Source: Pseudomonadota bacterium
Lineage (GTDB): Bacteria; Pseudomonadota; Gammaproteobacteria; Burkholderiales; Rhodocyclaceae
DNA: 23,188 bases
NCBI GenBank assembly: GCA_023459095.1
Contig: JAEWVQ010000314.1
Span: 1-23,188, forward strand
Direction: 5' to 3'
In this document: piece after piece, positions 1-9,451 of the stretch
Numbering within the stretch: position 1 is the first letter of the stretch
How the letters are laid out: the number at the start of each line of letters is the position of its first letter
Made by a program: the position numbers and the translations under genes
The notes under the pieces: model-generated
Told to the model about the DNA's origin: nothing
The model's input: the letters and a program-made list of their open reading frames with translations, nothing else
Database searches by the model: none

Positions 1-3000
1 CCGAAGCGCACGGCTGGCGTTCGACCCACACCGTGGTCGAGATCGTGCAGGACGACATGCCTTTCCTCGTCGATTCGATCACGATGGAGGTCAACCGTCT
101 CGGCCTCACCCAGCACCTGATCATTCACCCGGTGATGAAGCTGGTGCGCGACCGTGAGGGCACGCTGCAGGCGATCGCGGGCGCGCAGGATGCGGGGCGG
201 GACGCCGAGGAGGGGCGCTTCGAGTCCGTCATCCACGTCGAGGTCGACCGCCGCACCGAGCCCGCCGAACTCGCTGCGCTCGAGCAGGGACTGGGGCGCG
301 TGCTCGGCGATGTCGCCGCCGCGGTCGGCGACTGGCGCACGATGCAGCAGCGCCTCGCCGAGGCGGTGGCCGAGGCCGAGCGCGGGCTGCCCGTCGAGGT
401 CGGCGACACCGCCGAGGAGCGCGCCTTCCTGCAGTGGGTCGCGGCCGACAACTTCACCTTCCTGGGCTACCGCGCCTACGAACTGGTGGGCGACGGCGTC
501 GACATCCAGCTGCGCGCGCTCGCCGACAGTGGGCTCGGTATCCTGCGCCAGGGCGGCGGCGAGGGCGCGGCCGGCTTGTCCGCAGGTTTTTCGATGCTGC
601 CGGCGCCGATGCGCGAGCGTGCGCGCGCACCGCAGCTGCTGGTGCTGACCAAGGCCAACGCGCGCGCTACCGTGCATCGCCCCGGCTATCTCGACTACAT
701 CGGCGTGAAGCGTTTCGATGCCGACGGCCGCGTGTGCGGCGAGCATCGCTTTCTCGGCCTCTACACTTCCACCGCCTATCACGCCACGCCGGAGAGCATT
801 CCGTTGCTGCGCCGCAAGGTGGGCACGGTGATCGCGCGCGCGGGCTTGCTGCCGCGCAGCCACGCGGCGAAAACGCTGAGCAGCATCCTGCAGCAGTATC
901 CGCGCGACGAACTGATCCAGATCGACGACGATGCGCTCTTCGATCACGCCATGGGCATCCTCGGCCTCGCCGAGCGCCAGCGCACCCGGTTGTTCGTGCG
1001 CCGCGACCCCTTCGGGCGCTTCCTGTCGTGCCTGATCCACACCCCGCGCGAGAACTACGATACCGGGCTACGCCAGCGCTTTCAGGCGGTGCTGATGGAG
1101 GCCTTCGACGGTCAGTCCTCCGAGTTCGAGGTCAGCCTGTCGCAGTCGATGCTGGCGCGCATCCTGATCGTCGTGCGCACGCCGCACGGCACGGTGCCCG
1201 AGTTCGACGTCCGCGACCTCGAGCAGCGCCTCGTGCGCGCGGCACGGCGCTGGGAGGACGCGCTTCACGACACCCTCGTCGAGCAGGAGGGCGAGGCGCG
1301 CGGCAACGCGCTGTTCGTACGCTATCGCGCGGCGTTTCCGGCCGGTTATCGCGAGGCCCACGACACCCGCAGCGCGGCGCAGGATATCGGCCTCATCGAG
1401 GCGCTCGCCGGCGACGCCGAACTCGGCCTCAGCCTCTACGTGCCACTCGAGGCCGCGTCCGGCGAGCTGCGCTTCCGCATCGTGCGCAAGGGTGCGGCGG
1501 TGCCGCTGTCGGCCAGTCTGCCGATGCTCGAGTGCATGGGGGTGAAGGTGCTCGAGGACCGCCCCTACGAGATCGCGCCCGCCGGCAGTGCGACCGTGTG
1601 GGTGCACGACTTCGGCATGGTTGCCGACGAAGCCGCCGTCGCCCGCGTGGTGCGCGAAGGCCAGCGCGAGATTTTTCAGGAGGCGTTCCGCCGGGTGTGG
1701 CGGGGCGAGGCCGAGAACGACAATTTCAACCGTCTGGTGCTCAGCGCTGGTCTGGACTGGCGCGAGGTGGTGGTGCTGCGCGCCTATGCGCGCTACATGA
1801 AGCAGGCTGGCGGCGCATTCAGCCAGGCCTACATGGAGCAGACCCTGGCCGCGCATCCGGCGCTCGCCCGCCGGCTCGTCGATTTGTTCATGCTGCGCTT
1901 CGACCCGGCGCAGGCCGGCAGCGCCGACATCGACACCCGCCGCAGCGCGGCGGCCGCGGCGATCCGCAGCGGGCTGGAGGCGGTCGCCAATCTCGACGAG
2001 GACCGCATTCTGCGCCAGTTCCTCGCGCTCATCGAGGCGACGCTGCGCACCAATCACTTTCAGCGTGCCGCCGACGGCGGCTTCAAGCCATGGCTGTCGT
2101 TCAAGTTCGATCCGGCGCAGGTTCCGCAACTGCCCGAGCCGCGGCCGGCGTTCGAGATTTTCGTTTATTCGCCGCGGGTCGAGGGCGTGCATCTGCGCGG
2201 CGGCAAGGTCGCGCGCGGCGGCTTGCGCTGGTCCGACCGCATGGAGGATTTCCGCACCGAGGTGCTCGGCCTGGTGAAGGCGCAGATGGTGAAGAACGCG
2301 GTGATCGTGCCGGTGGGCTCCAAGGGCGGCTTCGTGGTCAAGAATCCGCCGCCGGCAGGCGAGCGCGAGGCGGTGCTGGAAGAAGGGCTGGCGTGCTACC
2401 GCATCTTCCTGCGCGGCATGCTCGACCTCACCGACAACCGCGTCGGCGCCGATGTGGTGCCGCCGCCGCAGGTGGTGCGCCACGACGATGACGACCCCTA
2501 TCTGGTGGTGGCCGCCGACAAGGGCACGGCGAGCTTCTCCGACCATGCCAACGCGGTTGCCGCCGAATACGGTTTCTGGCTGGGCGACGCCTTCGCTTCG
2601 GGCGGCTCGGCGGGCTATGACCACAAGAAGATGGGGATTACCGCGCGCGGCGCGTGGGAGTCGGTGAAACGCCATTTCCGCCAGCTCGGGCGCGACATCC
2701 AGGCCCAGGATTTCACCGTCGTCGGCATCGGCGACATGAGCGGCGATGTGTTCGGCAACGGCATGCTGCTGTCGCCGCACATCCGTCTGCTGGCGGCCTT
2801 CGATCACCGTCACATCTTCATCGATCCCAGCCCCGATGCGGCGGCGAGCTTTGCCGAGCGCCAGCGCCTGTTCGCGCTGCCGCGCTCGTCGTGGGCCGAT
2901 TACGATGCGGCGCTGATCTCGGACGGCGGCGGGGTATGGGCGCGCAGCGCGAAGTCGATCGCGCTGCCGCCGCCGGCGCGCGTCGCGCTCGGCATCGACG

Positions 3001-4616
3001 CCGAGACCCTGACGCCCTCCGAGCTGATCCGCGCCATCCTGCTCGCCCCGGTCGATCTGCTCTACAACGGCGGCATCGGCACCTACGTGAAGGCCAGCAC
3101 CGAGACCCACGCCGAGGTCGGCGACCGCGCCAACGACGCGATCCGTGTCGATGGCGCCGAATTGCGCTGCAAGGTGGTGGGCGAGGGCGGCAACCTCGGC
3201 CTCACCCAGCGCGGGCGCATCGAATATGCGCTCAAGGGCGGGCGCATCCACACCGACGCCATCGACAACTCGGGCGGGGTCGATTGTTCCGACCACGAGG
3301 TCAACATCAAGATCCTGCTCGACGCCGTGGTCGCCGCCGGCGACCTCACCGCCAAGCAGCGCGATGCGCTGCTGCGCGAGATGACCGACGAGGTTGCCGC
3401 GCTGGTGTTGCGCGACAACTACTTCCAGGGCCAGGTGATCGCGGTGACCTGCAGCCGCGGCGTCGAACTGCTCGACAAGCAGGCGCGCTATCTGCGCCAC
3501 CTCGGCAACGCCGGACGGCTCAACCGCAAGCTCGAATGTCTGCCGTTCGACGAGGACATCGCCGAGCGCAAGGCCCGCCACCTCGGCCTCAGCGCGCCGG
3601 AACTGGCGGTGCTGCTGGCCTACGGCAAGATGGAGCTGTACGACGCGGTACTCGCCTCCGACGTGCCCGAGGACCCCTACATCGCCACCGCGCTCGCGCG
3701 CTACTTTCCGCGTCCGCTGCGCGAGCGTTTCGCCGCGCCGATCGGCCGCCACCCGCTGCGCCGCGAGATCGTCGCCACCCACGTCGTCAACAGCATGGTC
3801 AACCGCGTCGGGCCGAGCTTCGTGTTCCGTGTGCAGGAAGAGTCCGGCGCCGCCGCGGCCGACATCGTGCGCGCCTACGTCGCCACCCGCGAGGTGTTCG
3901 ACCTGGTGCCGTTCTGGCGTCATATCGAAGCGCTCGACAACCGCATCGCCGACGCCACCCAGACCGCGATGATCGTCGGCGCGCAGAAGCTGATCATGCA
4001 CGGCACGCTGTGGTTCCTGCTGCGCCGCCACCAACTGCGCGAACTCGACATGACGGTGCGGCGCTTCGCCCCCGGCATCGCCGATCTCACGCGCAACATG
4101 ACACGCCTGCTCGCGCCCACCTACCGTGACGAGCTCGAGGCCGAAATCGGGCGCCTGGGCGCGCTCGGCGTGCCCGGCGATCTCGCCCATCGCGCCGCCA
4201 GCGTCGATGTGCTGCACAGCGCGCTCGACATCGTCGAGGTCGCCGAAGAGGCGGGACGCGACCCGGGGTCGGTCGCGGAAGTCTATTCCGCGCTCGACGA
4301 GCAGCTCTGCCTGCACTGGCTGTGGCGCCAGATCGCCGCCCTGCCCGCCGACAGCCACTGGCAGGGCATGGCGCGCAAGGCCATGCTCGACGACGTCGCC
4401 AACCGCATGCGCGACCTCACCGCGGCGGTGTTCCGGCGCGGCGCGGCGGACGTCTCCTGCACCCAGCTCCTTGCCGACTGGAAGACCCGTCAGGCCTTCC
4501 AGCTCGCGCGCTGGGAGCAGGTGCGTGGCGAACTGCAGCCCACCGGCAGCCTGGACATGGCGATGGTGTCGGTGGCCTTGCGCGAACTGCGCGCACTGGT
4601 GCCGGCGGGCGGGTAG
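1..4616 (+). CDS. gdhB: NAD-specific glutamate dehydrogenase, large (180 kDa) class, 5' partial
   Basis: Oxidatively deaminates glutamate to 2-oxoglutarate and ammonia with NAD in the cytoplasm; enzymes of this class are usually catabolic. The reading frame is open from base 3, so the gene starts upstream. About 1537 residues are visible and the family runs to about 1600, so only a short N-terminal piece is missing. The catalytic dehydrogenase core is clear: [16 protein letters not shown] near 2218-2265, the lysine-rich stretch [20 protein letters not shown] near 2275-2334, the nucleotide-binding part with [13 protein letters not shown] near 2731-2769, and [11 protein letters not shown] near 3067-3099. 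Long N- and C-terminal extensions flank the core, as is typical of the large allosteric class and unlike the 50-kDa GDHs. No frameshift is seen. The gene is followed by a non-coding gap and looks monocistronic at its 3' end. The symbol follows Pseudomonas usage; the family call is firm. Confidence 0.95.
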   Translation, partial: EAHGWRSTHTVVEIVQDDMPFLVDSITMEVNRLGLTQHLIIHPVMKLVRDREGTLQAIAGAQDAGRDAEEGRFESVIHVEVDRRTEPAELAALEQGLGRVLGDVAAAVGDWRTMQQRLAEAVAEAERGLPVEVGDTAEERAFLQWVAADNFTFLGYRAYELVGDGVDIQLRALADSGLGILRQGGGEGAAGLSAGFSMLPAPMRERARAPQLLVLTKANARATVHRPGYLDYIGVKRFDADGRVCGEHRFLGLYTSTAYHATPESIPLLRRKVGTVIARAGLLPRSHAAKTLSSILQQYPRDELIQIDDDALFDHAMGILGLAERQRTRLFVRRDPFGRFLSCLIHTPRENYDTGLRQRFQAVLMEAFDGQSSEFEVSLSQSMLARILIVVRTPHGTVPEFDVRDLEQRLVRAARRWEDALHDTLVEQEGEARGNALFVRYRAAFPAGYREAHDTRSAAQDIGLIEALAGDAELGLSLYVPLEAASGELRFRIVRKGAAVPLSASLPMLECMGVKVLEDRPYEIAPAGSATVWVHDFGMVADEAAVARVVREGQREIFQEAFRRVWRGEAENDNFNRLVLSAGLDWREVVVLRAYARYMKQAGGAFSQAYMEQTLAAHPALARRLVDLFMLRFDPAQAGSADIDTRRSAAAAAIRSGLEAVANLDEDRILRQFLALIEATLRTNHFQRAADGGFKPWLSFKFDPAQVPQLPEPRPAFEIFVYSPRVEGVHLRGGKVARGGLRWSDRMEDFRTEVLGLVKAQMVKNAVIVPVGSKGGFVVKNPPPAGEREAVLEEGLACYRIFLRGMLDLTDNRVGADVVPPPQVVRHDDDDPYLVVAADKGTASFSDHANAVAAEYGFWLGDAFASGGSAGYDHKKMGITARGAWESVKRHFRQLGRDIQAQDFTVVGIGDMSGDVFGNGMLLSPHIRLLAAFDHRHIFIDPSPDAAASFAERQRLFALPRSSWADYDAALISDGGGVWARSAKSIALPPPARVALGIDAETLTPSELIRAILLAPVDLLYNGGIGTYVKASTETHAEVGDRANDAIRVDGAELRCKVVGEGGNLGLTQRGRIEYALKGGRIHTDAIDNSGGVDCSDHEVNIKILLDAVVAAGDLTAKQRDALLREMTDEVAALVLRDNYFQGQVIAVTCSRGVELLDKQARYLRHLGNAGRLNRKLECLPFDEDIAERKARHLGLSAPELAVLLAYGKMELYDAVLASDVPEDPYIATALARYFPRPLRERFAAPIGRHPLRREIVATHVVNSMVNRVGPSFVFRVQEESGAAAADIVRAYVATREVFDLVPFWRHIEALDNRIADATQTAMIVGAQKLIMHGTLWFLLRRHQLRELDMTVRRFAPGIADLTRNMTRLLAPTYRDELEAEIGRLGALGVPGDLAHRAASVDVLHSALDIVEVAEEAGRDPGSVAEVYSALDEQLCLHWLWRQIAALPADSHWQGMARKAMLDDVANRMRDLTAAVFRRGAADVSCTQLLADWKTRQAFQLARWEQVRGELQPTGSLDMAMVSVALRELRALVPAGG

Positions 4617-4675
4617 CGACGCCGGCGCGCACCTGCGCCGATGACATGCGTGGGTGGGCACTGCCTGCGCGATGC

Positions 4676-4922
4676 GTTACAATCCGCGGCATTTCCACGG
4701 TTTGTGAACAAGGTGTTGCGATGGCGCCCTGTGGGGCATTTGCGCAGCATTGCTGCTCACGGTCGGGCGCTCGCGGACGGCCTTGCGCATGGGCGCGGGC
4801 GGATTCGCGGTGCGTGACGGTTTCATATGCATTGGCGTGCAGCGGGGCTGCGGATCGACTTCGATCGTGGCAGCCCCGGCCAAAGAACCAGACCAAACCG
4901 GCTCAGGCCGGTTTTGTCTTTT
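4676..4922 (+). ncRNA. Candidate small RNA or long structured leader between gdhB and surE
   Basis: The 398 bases between gdhB and surE hold no convincing gene. Near the start is a -10-like TTACAAT (4676-4682) with no clear -35. A small hairpin GCAGC-ATT-GCTGC lies at 4744-4756. A long hairpin at 4844-4877 has GGGGCTGC pairing with GCAGCCCC and an inner GATCG/CGATC stem. The stretch ends in a strong intrinsic terminator at 4890-4922. Promoter-like box, structured body of about 230 bases and terminator together resemble a stand-alone small RNA. I compared it mentally with 6S RNA (size is similar) but could not match the conserved central-bubble sequences, so I do not name it. It could instead be the gdhB 3' UTR. 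Confidence 0.3.
4890..4922 (+). terminator. Intrinsic terminator upstream of surE
   Basis: A perfect 8-bp stem, AAACCGGC (4895-4902) and GCCGGTTT (4907-4914), has a TCAG loop. An outer AGAC/GTCT stem (4890-4893 with 4916-4919) extends it across one mismatch, and a short T run follows (4917-4922, TCTTTT). It closes either the gdhB transcript or the candidate small RNA, and separates them from surE 93 bases downstream. Confidence 0.75.
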
Positions 4923-5014
4923 GCGACGTTCCGAGTGCGTTTCGGTGCCGTGCTGCCATGCGCCGCGCTTTGCGTCCGGCCGCTCGGCCCGAAGGCATCC
5001 AGCTGGGATTCAAC

Positions 5015-5758
5015 ATGCGTATTCTGGTCAGCAACGATGACGGCTATTTCGCGCCGGGGATCGCGGCGCTCGCCGAAGTCCTCGGTGAACTCGGTGAGGT
5101 CACGGTGGTTGCGCCGGAGCGCGACCGCAGCGGCGCGAGCAACTCGCTGACGCTCGACCGCCCGCTGTCACTGCGACGCGCCGCGAACGGCTTTTACTTC
5201 GTCAATGGCACGCCCACCGACTGCGTTCATCTGGCGGTCACGGGCATGCTCGATCATCTGCCCGACATGGTGGTGTCGGGCGTCAATCACGGCGCCAACA
5301 TGGGCGACGACACGATTTACTCGGGCACGGTGGCGGCCGCCACGGAAGGCTATCTGCTCGGCGTGCCCTCGCTCGCGGTGTCGCTGGTGAGCAAGGGGGC
5401 GTCGGATTTCTCCGCGGCTGCGCGGGTGGCGCGCGACATGGCCGAGCGCCTGATGCGCGCGCCCTTCCAGGGGCCGGTGCTGCTCAACGTGAATGTGCCC
5501 GATCGCCCCTACGAGCAGCTTAAGGGGACGCGGATCACGCGCCTGGGGCGACGCCACAAGGCCGAGCCGGCGATCCGCAGCGTGACGCCGCGCAACGAGA
5601 CGGTGTATTGGGTGGGCGCCGCCGGAGCGGCGGCCGATGCCGGTGAAGGCACCGACTTTCACGCCGTTGACGAAGGCTACGTGTCGGTCACCCCGTTGCA
5701 GATGGACCTGACCCACACCGGTCTGATCGGTCCAGTGAGGGACTGGCTGGCGCGATGA
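5015..5758 (+). CDS. surE: 5'/3'-nucleotidase (survival protein) SurE
   Basis: A metal-dependent phosphatase that hydrolyses 5'- and 3'-nucleoside monophosphates in the cytoplasm and supports stationary-phase survival. The protein is 247 aa, the usual size. The N-terminus [10 protein letters not shown] carries the paired metal-binding aspartates D8 and D9. S39 in the [10 protein letters not shown] loop and N91 in [18 protein letters not shown] complete the SurE metal site. The frame stays open upstream to 4322, but homology begins exactly at the ATG at 5015, so that start is chosen; there is no strong Shine-Dalgarno (weak GGGAT). It is the first gene of surE-pcm-nlpD-rpoS. Its stop overlaps the pcm start as ATGA (5755-5758), which implies translational coupling. 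Confidence 0.95.
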   Translation: MRILVSNDDGYFAPGIAALAEVLGELGEVTVVAPERDRSGASNSLTLDRPLSLRRAANGFYFVNGTPTDCVHLAVTGMLDHLPDMVVSGVNHGANMGDDTIYSGTVAAATEGYLLGVPSLAVSLVSKGASDFSAAARVARDMAERLMRAPFQGPVLLNVNVPDRPYEQLKGTRITRLGRRHKAEPAIRSVTPRNETVYWVGAAGAAADAGEGTDFHAVDEGYVSVTPLQMDLTHTGLIGPVRDWLAR

Positions 5759-6411
5759 CGGCTCGGGCGACGGACAGCGGCCAGGCCGCGGCGCGCGCGC
5801 GCGCGCGCATGATCGAGCGCCTGCGCGGTCAGGGCATACGCGACGAGCGCGTGCTGGCGGCGATGCTGCAGATTCCGCGCCACCTGTTCGTCGAGGAGGG
5901 GCTCGCCTACAGCGCCTATGACGATACCGCGCTGCCGATCGGCTTCCAGCAGACGATTTCGCAGCCCTACATCGTCGCGCGCATGATTGAAGTGCTCGGC
6001 GCCGGCCGCGAGCTCGGGCGCGTGCTGGAAATCGGTGCCGGTTGCGGCTATCAGGCCGCCGTGCTGTCGCTGCTCGCGCGCGACGTGTATACGGTGGAGC
6101 GCATCCGCCCCCTGCTCGATCGGGCGCGCGCGAACCTGCGGCCGTTGCGCTTGCCAAACGTCCGTCTGAAATGTGCGGACGGCTCGCTGGGACTGCCCGA
6201 GGCCGTTCCGTTCGATACGATCATCGTCGCCGCGGCGGCGGTGGGGGTGCCCCAGGCGCTGAAGGATCAGCTCGCGCCCGGCGGTCGGTTGATGATTCCT
6301 GTCGGTTCAGGCGAGCAGCGTCTGCTGCTCGTCGAACGGCAGGGTAATGTGTTCAGGGAAAGTTGGTACGAAGCAGTGCGCTTCGTGCCGCTTCTGACTG
6401 GTACGGAATGA
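5755..6411 (+). CDS. pcm: Protein-L-isoaspartate O-methyltransferase
   Basis: Methylates L-isoaspartyl residues in damaged proteins with SAM, starting their repair to aspartate. With the ATG at 5755 it is 218 aa. The PCMT signature [11 protein letters not shown] is at residues 67-77 and the SAM-binding motif [10 protein letters not shown] at 91-100; the C-terminus [11 protein letters not shown] matches E. coli Pcm. The ATG at 5755 overlaps the surE stop by four bases. Another in-frame ATG at 5809 (M19) lies right after a (GC)9 tract coding ARARAR. Clear similarity to other Pcm proteins starts only near M19, so either start is possible and 5755 is favoured by the ATGA overlap. The stop overlaps the nlpD start. 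Confidence 0.93.
   Translation: MTARATDSGQAAARARARMIERLRGQGIRDERVLAAMLQIPRHLFVEEGLAYSAYDDTALPIGFQQTISQPYIVARMIEVLGAGRELGRVLEIGAGCGYQAAVLSLLARDVYTVERIRPLLDRARANLRPLRLPNVRLKCADGSLGLPEAVPFDTIIVAAAAVGVPQALKDQLAPGGRLMIPVGSGEQRLLLVERQGNVFRESWYEAVRFVPLLTGTE
5791..5808. repeat. (GC)9 dinucleotide tract in the 5' end of pcm
   Basis: Eighteen bases of uninterrupted alternating GC encode residues 13-18 (ARARAR) of the longer Pcm form and end directly before an in-frame ATG (5809). A gain or loss of one unit would shift the frame for translation from 5755 but not from 5809. Confidence 0.9.
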
Positions 6412-7343
6412 ACGATTCTACTTCGCTGCGCAAGGGCGCATCCCTGGCAGGCCTCGCCTGTCTTCTTCTGTTGACCGTCGGCTGCGCCAGCCGGGTCTCG
6501 GCGCCGGTGCGCGACGGCACGCCGCCGCCCGCGGCCGGTGCGCCGGCCGCCGAGGCGCCGAGGGCCGCCACCCATGTGGTGCGTCCCGGCGAGACCCTCA
6601 ACGCGATCGCGCGCCAGCACGGCGTGACGGTGCGCGATCTGGTGGTGTGGAACAGCCTCGCCAATCCCGATCAGATCCATGTCGGGCAGGAGTTGCGCGT
6701 CGGTGCGGGCGAAGGCGCCGCGGTCGCGCAGGCGATTCCGGTGACCCCCGACGCGCCGGTGGTGACGCCGGTCGTGCCGGCGGGCGCGGAGCCGCAATCG
6801 GTGGCGATCCGCCAGGAGCCCAAGGGCGGCAAGCAGCCGTATTCGGATGCGGCGTGGGCGAAGGCGAATCCGTCGCCGGGCACGGAGGCTGCACCCGCCG
6901 CGGAGTCGAAGGCGGGCGTGCCCGCCGGCTCCGAGGCGGCGAAGGCGCCGTCGGGCGCGGGCGACTGGCTGTGGCCGGTGCAGGGCAAGATCATCTCCGG
7001 CTTCGACGACCCTTCCGGCAGCGACGGCAAGCTCAAGAACAAGGGCATCGACATCGCCGGAACGCCGGGTACGCCGGTGGTCGCGGCCGATTCCGGCAAG
7101 GTGTATTACGCCGGCAGCGGCTTGCCTGGACTGGGAAAACTGGTCATCATCAAGCACGACGCAAACTTCCTCACCGTCTACGCACATAACCAGCAACTGG
7201 TTGTAAAAGAAGGCGACACGGTGACGAGGGGACAAAAAATCGCCGAGCTGGGCAGTACCGACGCCGATCGCCCCAAGCTGCATTTCGAGGTCCGCAGACA
7301 GGGGCAGCCCGTCGATCCGCTGAAGTATCTGCCGGCACGCTGA
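6408..7343 (+). CDS. nlpD: NlpD-family lipoprotein: LysM plus degenerate LytM domain, amidase activator
   Basis: An outer-membrane lipoprotein expected to activate periplasmic N-acetylmuramoyl-L-alanine amidases during septal peptidoglycan splitting. With the ATG at 6408 it is 311 aa. The signal peptide ends in the lipobox LTVGC, with C26 as lipidation site. A LysM domain for peptidoglycan binding spans about 55-98. A Pro/Ala/Gly-rich linker follows, then a C-terminal LytM (M23) domain at about 186-308. M23 zinc ligands are altered: the usual HxxxD reads NKGID (N211) and the HxH motif reads KLH (290-292). E. coli NlpD has the same NKGID, so this is a non-catalytic activator and not a decayed gene. 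The start overlaps the pcm stop (ATGA, 6408-6411). In E. coli and Pseudomonas a main rpoS promoter lies inside nlpD; I could not pick one out here. Confidence 0.94.
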   Translation: MNDSTSLRKGASLAGLACLLLLTVGCASRVSAPVRDGTPPPAAGAPAAEAPRAATHVVRPGETLNAIARQHGVTVRDLVVWNSLANPDQIHVGQELRVGAGEGAAVAQAIPVTPDAPVVTPVVPAGAEPQSVAIRQEPKGGKQPYSDAAWAKANPSPGTEAAPAAESKAGVPAGSEAAKAPSGAGDWLWPVQGKIISGFDDPSGSDGKLKNKGIDIAGTPGTPVVAADSGKVYYAGSGLPGLGKLVIIKHDANFLTVYAHNQQLVVKEGDTVTRGQKIAELGSTDADRPKLHFEVRRQGQPVDPLKYLPAR

Positions 7344-7359
7344 CAGGAGACGAAAGCGT

Positions 7360-8301
7360 ATGGAAGAGACGGTTGGCCCTGACGAACTGGAAACGAGTCA
7401 AGAAGAACCGGATCTTCCCCTGGAGGTGGAAGTTTTCTCCGACCGCCAGGCGCAGGTCGTCGAAAACGAGTTCCTCAGCGACGTCACCCAGATCTATCTG
7501 AACGAGATCGGTGCCAACCCGCTGCTCACCGCGGAAGAGGAAGTGGTGCTCGCCCGGCGGGTCCGCAGCGGCGATTTCGATGCGCGCCAGACCATGATCG
7601 AGCGCAACCTGCGCCTGGTCGTGAACATCGCCAAGCATTACCTGAACCGCGGTATACCGCTGCTCGATCTGGTCGAGGAAGGCAACCTCGGTCTGATGCA
7701 CGCGCTTGACAAGTTCGATCCCGAGCGCGGCTTCCGCTTCTCGACCTATGCCACGTGGTGGATACGGCAGAACATCGAGCGCGCGATCATGAACCAGTCG
7801 CGCACGATCCGCCTGCCCGTGCATGTGGTGAAGGAGCTCAATCAGGTGCTGCGCGCGCAGCGCAGCATCGAGGCCTGCTCCAACGGCGAATCGAGCCTGG
7901 AGGAGATCGCCCGCAGGCTGGAAAAGTCGGTCGACGACGTGCGCGCGATCCTTGCCCTCAGCGAGCACACCGCTTCGCTCGATGCGCCGCTCGACATCGA
8001 TCCCAGCCTGTCGATCGGCGAATCGCTCGCCGACGAGCACGCCGAAACCCCCGACGTGCAGATCCACACCGCTGAAATCGAAGACTTGATCCGCACCTGG
8101 ATCAACATGCTCAACGACAAGCAGCGCCTGGTGATCCGGCATCGCTACGGTCTGGACGAGTGCGAAATGATGACGCTGGAGGAACTCGCTTCGCGTCTTG
8201 AGCTCACCCGCGAGCGCGTGCGCCAGATTCAGCTCGAAGCCCTCAGCCAGTTGCGGCGCATCCTCAAGCGCCGCGGCATCTCCAAAGACGTCCTGCTGTA
8301 G
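7360..8301 (+). CDS. rpoS: RNA polymerase sigma factor RpoS (sigma-38)
   Basis: The stationary-phase and general stress sigma factor. The protein is 313 aa, close to the 330 of E. coli. Region 1.2 covers about 41-70 (DVTQIYLNEIGANPLLTAEEE). Region 2 covers about 78-150 and includes NLRLVVNIAKHY, LLDLVEEGNLGL and the -10-recognition stretch FRFSTYATWWIRQNIERAIM. Region 3 begins at TIRLPVHVVKELN; the lysine of VKEL matches E. coli K173, which is needed for RssB-mediated turnover there. Region 4.2 ends the protein with the helix-turn-helix TLEELASRLELTRERVRQIQ (272-291). A good Shine-Dalgarno, CAGGAGA, sits 10-16 bases before the ATG. It is the last gene of the surE operon and converges on mltB. 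The 63-base gap contains only a GC-rich inverted repeat (GGCTGC at 8317 with GCAGCC at 8352) without a T run. Confidence 0.97.
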   Translation: MEETVGPDELETSQEEPDLPLEVEVFSDRQAQVVENEFLSDVTQIYLNEIGANPLLTAEEEVVLARRVRSGDFDARQTMIERNLRLVVNIAKHYLNRGIPLLDLVEEGNLGLMHALDKFDPERGFRFSTYATWWIRQNIERAIMNQSRTIRLPVHVVKELNQVLRAQRSIEACSNGESSLEEIARRLEKSVDDVRAILALSEHTASLDAPLDIDPSLSIGESLADEHAETPDVQIHTAEIEDLIRTWINMLNDKQRLVIRHRYGLDECEMMTLEELASRLELTRERVRQIQLEALSQLRRILKRRGISKDVLL

Positions 8302-8364
8302 GCCCCGGCATCGCTGGGCTGCGCGTGACGTGTGGCGAACCCACGGCTGCCGCAGCCTACCGCT

Positions 8365-9372
8365 TCAGCGCGCCGCGGTCCGTGCCGCGCGCAGCGCCTC
8401 GGCGAGCTGGAACACCGACATCGCGTAGAAGCTGCTGCGGTTGTAGCGCGTGATCACGTAGAAATTGCGGTAGCCGAGCCAGTACTCGGTGGCGGCCCCC
8501 GGCGTTTCCAGATCGACCAGGGTGGCCATGGCGTCCACCGGCTGGATGCCGAGCGCGCGGACACCGGCGGCATCCAGGGTCGCAGCATCGAGGCTGGGCT
8601 CGATGCCGGCCGCGACCAGCGGTGCGGGCGTGGCCTCCGGCGTCAGCACGGCGCGCACCGCCACCGCAGCGCCGGGCTCCCAGCCGTGGGCGTGCAGATA
8701 GTGGGCGACGCTGCCGATCGCGTCCTGTGGGTCGGCGTCGAAGTCGATGCGGCCGTCGCCGTCGAAATCGACTGCGTAGTTGCGCACGCTGCTCGGCAGG
8801 AACTGCGGATAGCCCAGGGCGCCGGCATAGGAGCCGTAGTAGCTGGCGGGATCGCGCTGCTGCTCGCGTGCGAGCAGGAAGAGATTCTCGAGCTCGCGAC
8901 GGAACAGGTCGGCACGCGGCGGATAATCGAAGGCGAGGGTGGCGAGCGCCGACAGCGTGGAGAAGTTGCCGGTGTGGCGACCGTAGACGGTTTCGACGCC
9001 GATGATGGCGACGATGAACTCGGGGGCGACGCCGTAGCGTTCGGCCGCGCGTTTCAGGCTGGCCTCGTGCTCGGCCCAGAACGCGAGTCCGCCGTTGATC
9101 CGGACGGCGTCGAGAAAGCGCGCGCGGTAGCGCTGCCAGGAGCGCACGCCGGGCTTGCTCGGCGGTTTGATCAGCTCGATCACCCGCGGCTCGAAGCTCG
9201 CCTGGGCGAGGCTGGCGCCGACAGCGGCGGGGTCGAGGCCGTGGCGGTTGGCAAGATCGTGCACGAAGCCTTTGACTTCGTCGCGGTCGAGGTAGGACGC
9301 GGACGCCGGGTGGGCAAGCAGGCTGGCGCCGAGGGCGCATGCGGCGATGAGGGGGGAGCGGCGGAGTTTCAT
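8365..9372 (-). CDS. mltB: Membrane-bound/periplasmic lytic murein transglycosylase B
   Basis: Cleaves the MurNAc-GlcNAc bond of peptidoglycan, forming 1,6-anhydro-MurNAc. The protein is 335 aa from the ATG at 9372. The catalytic glutamate is E127 in AIIGVETVYGR, matching E162 of E. coli MltB. The family block GALGYPQFLPSSVRNYAVDF (184-203) and DAIGSVAHYLHAHGW (217-231) are present. The frame is open to 9549, but the upstream part overlaps tgpA and lacks family similarity, while MKLRRSPLIAACALGASL begins a proper signal sequence. Cleavage after ASA (residue 25) is likely. A lipobox-like IAAC occurs at residues 9-12, but the hydrophobic stretch before it is very short, so lipidation is doubtful. 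It lies 79 bases after tgpA on the same strand and is probably the last gene of the moxR operon. Confidence 0.94.
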   Translation of the reverse strand: MKLRRSPLIAACALGASLLAHPASASYLDRDEVKGFVHDLANRHGLDPAAVGASLAQASFEPRVIELIKPPSKPGVRSWQRYRARFLDAVRINGGLAFWAEHEASLKRAAERYGVAPEFIVAIIGVETVYGRHTGNFSTLSALATLAFDYPPRADLFRRELENLFLLAREQQRDPASYYGSYAGALGYPQFLPSSVRNYAVDFDGDGRIDFDADPQDAIGSVAHYLHAHGWEPGAAVAVRAVLTPEATPAPLVAAGIEPSLDAATLDAAGVRALGIQPVDAMATLVDLETPGAATEYWLGYRNFYVITRYNRSSFYAMSVFQLAEALRAARTAAR

Positions 9373-9451
9373 TTCTTGGCTATGCGGTGGGCGGCCTCGC
9401 AGGTGCCGAGGCCGCCTTGGGGGCTGCGCGCCGGACGAGCGTGCGGGCGAG

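Noticed and set aside
1068..4661. A 1197-codon open frame on the minus strand opposite gdhB
   Set aside because: It is antisense to a fully recognisable glutamate dehydrogenase and its composition (His/Val/Ala/Arg/Gly-rich, no domain) is what GC-rich third positions produce in the opposite frame.
4690..4922. 6S RNA (ssrS) as identity of the segment before surE
   Set aside because: Length is suitable, but I could not find the conserved central-bubble sequence or a long closing stem between the two ends, so the name is not supported.
4322..5014. Extended N-terminus of the surE frame
   Set aside because: It would overlap gdhB and the terminator; SurE similarity begins exactly at [10 protein letters not shown].
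6408..7343. nlpD as an active M23 endopeptidase or as a decaying gene
   Set aside because: Two zinc-ligand positions are replaced (N211 and K290), which matches the known non-catalytic NlpD activators; the frame is intact.
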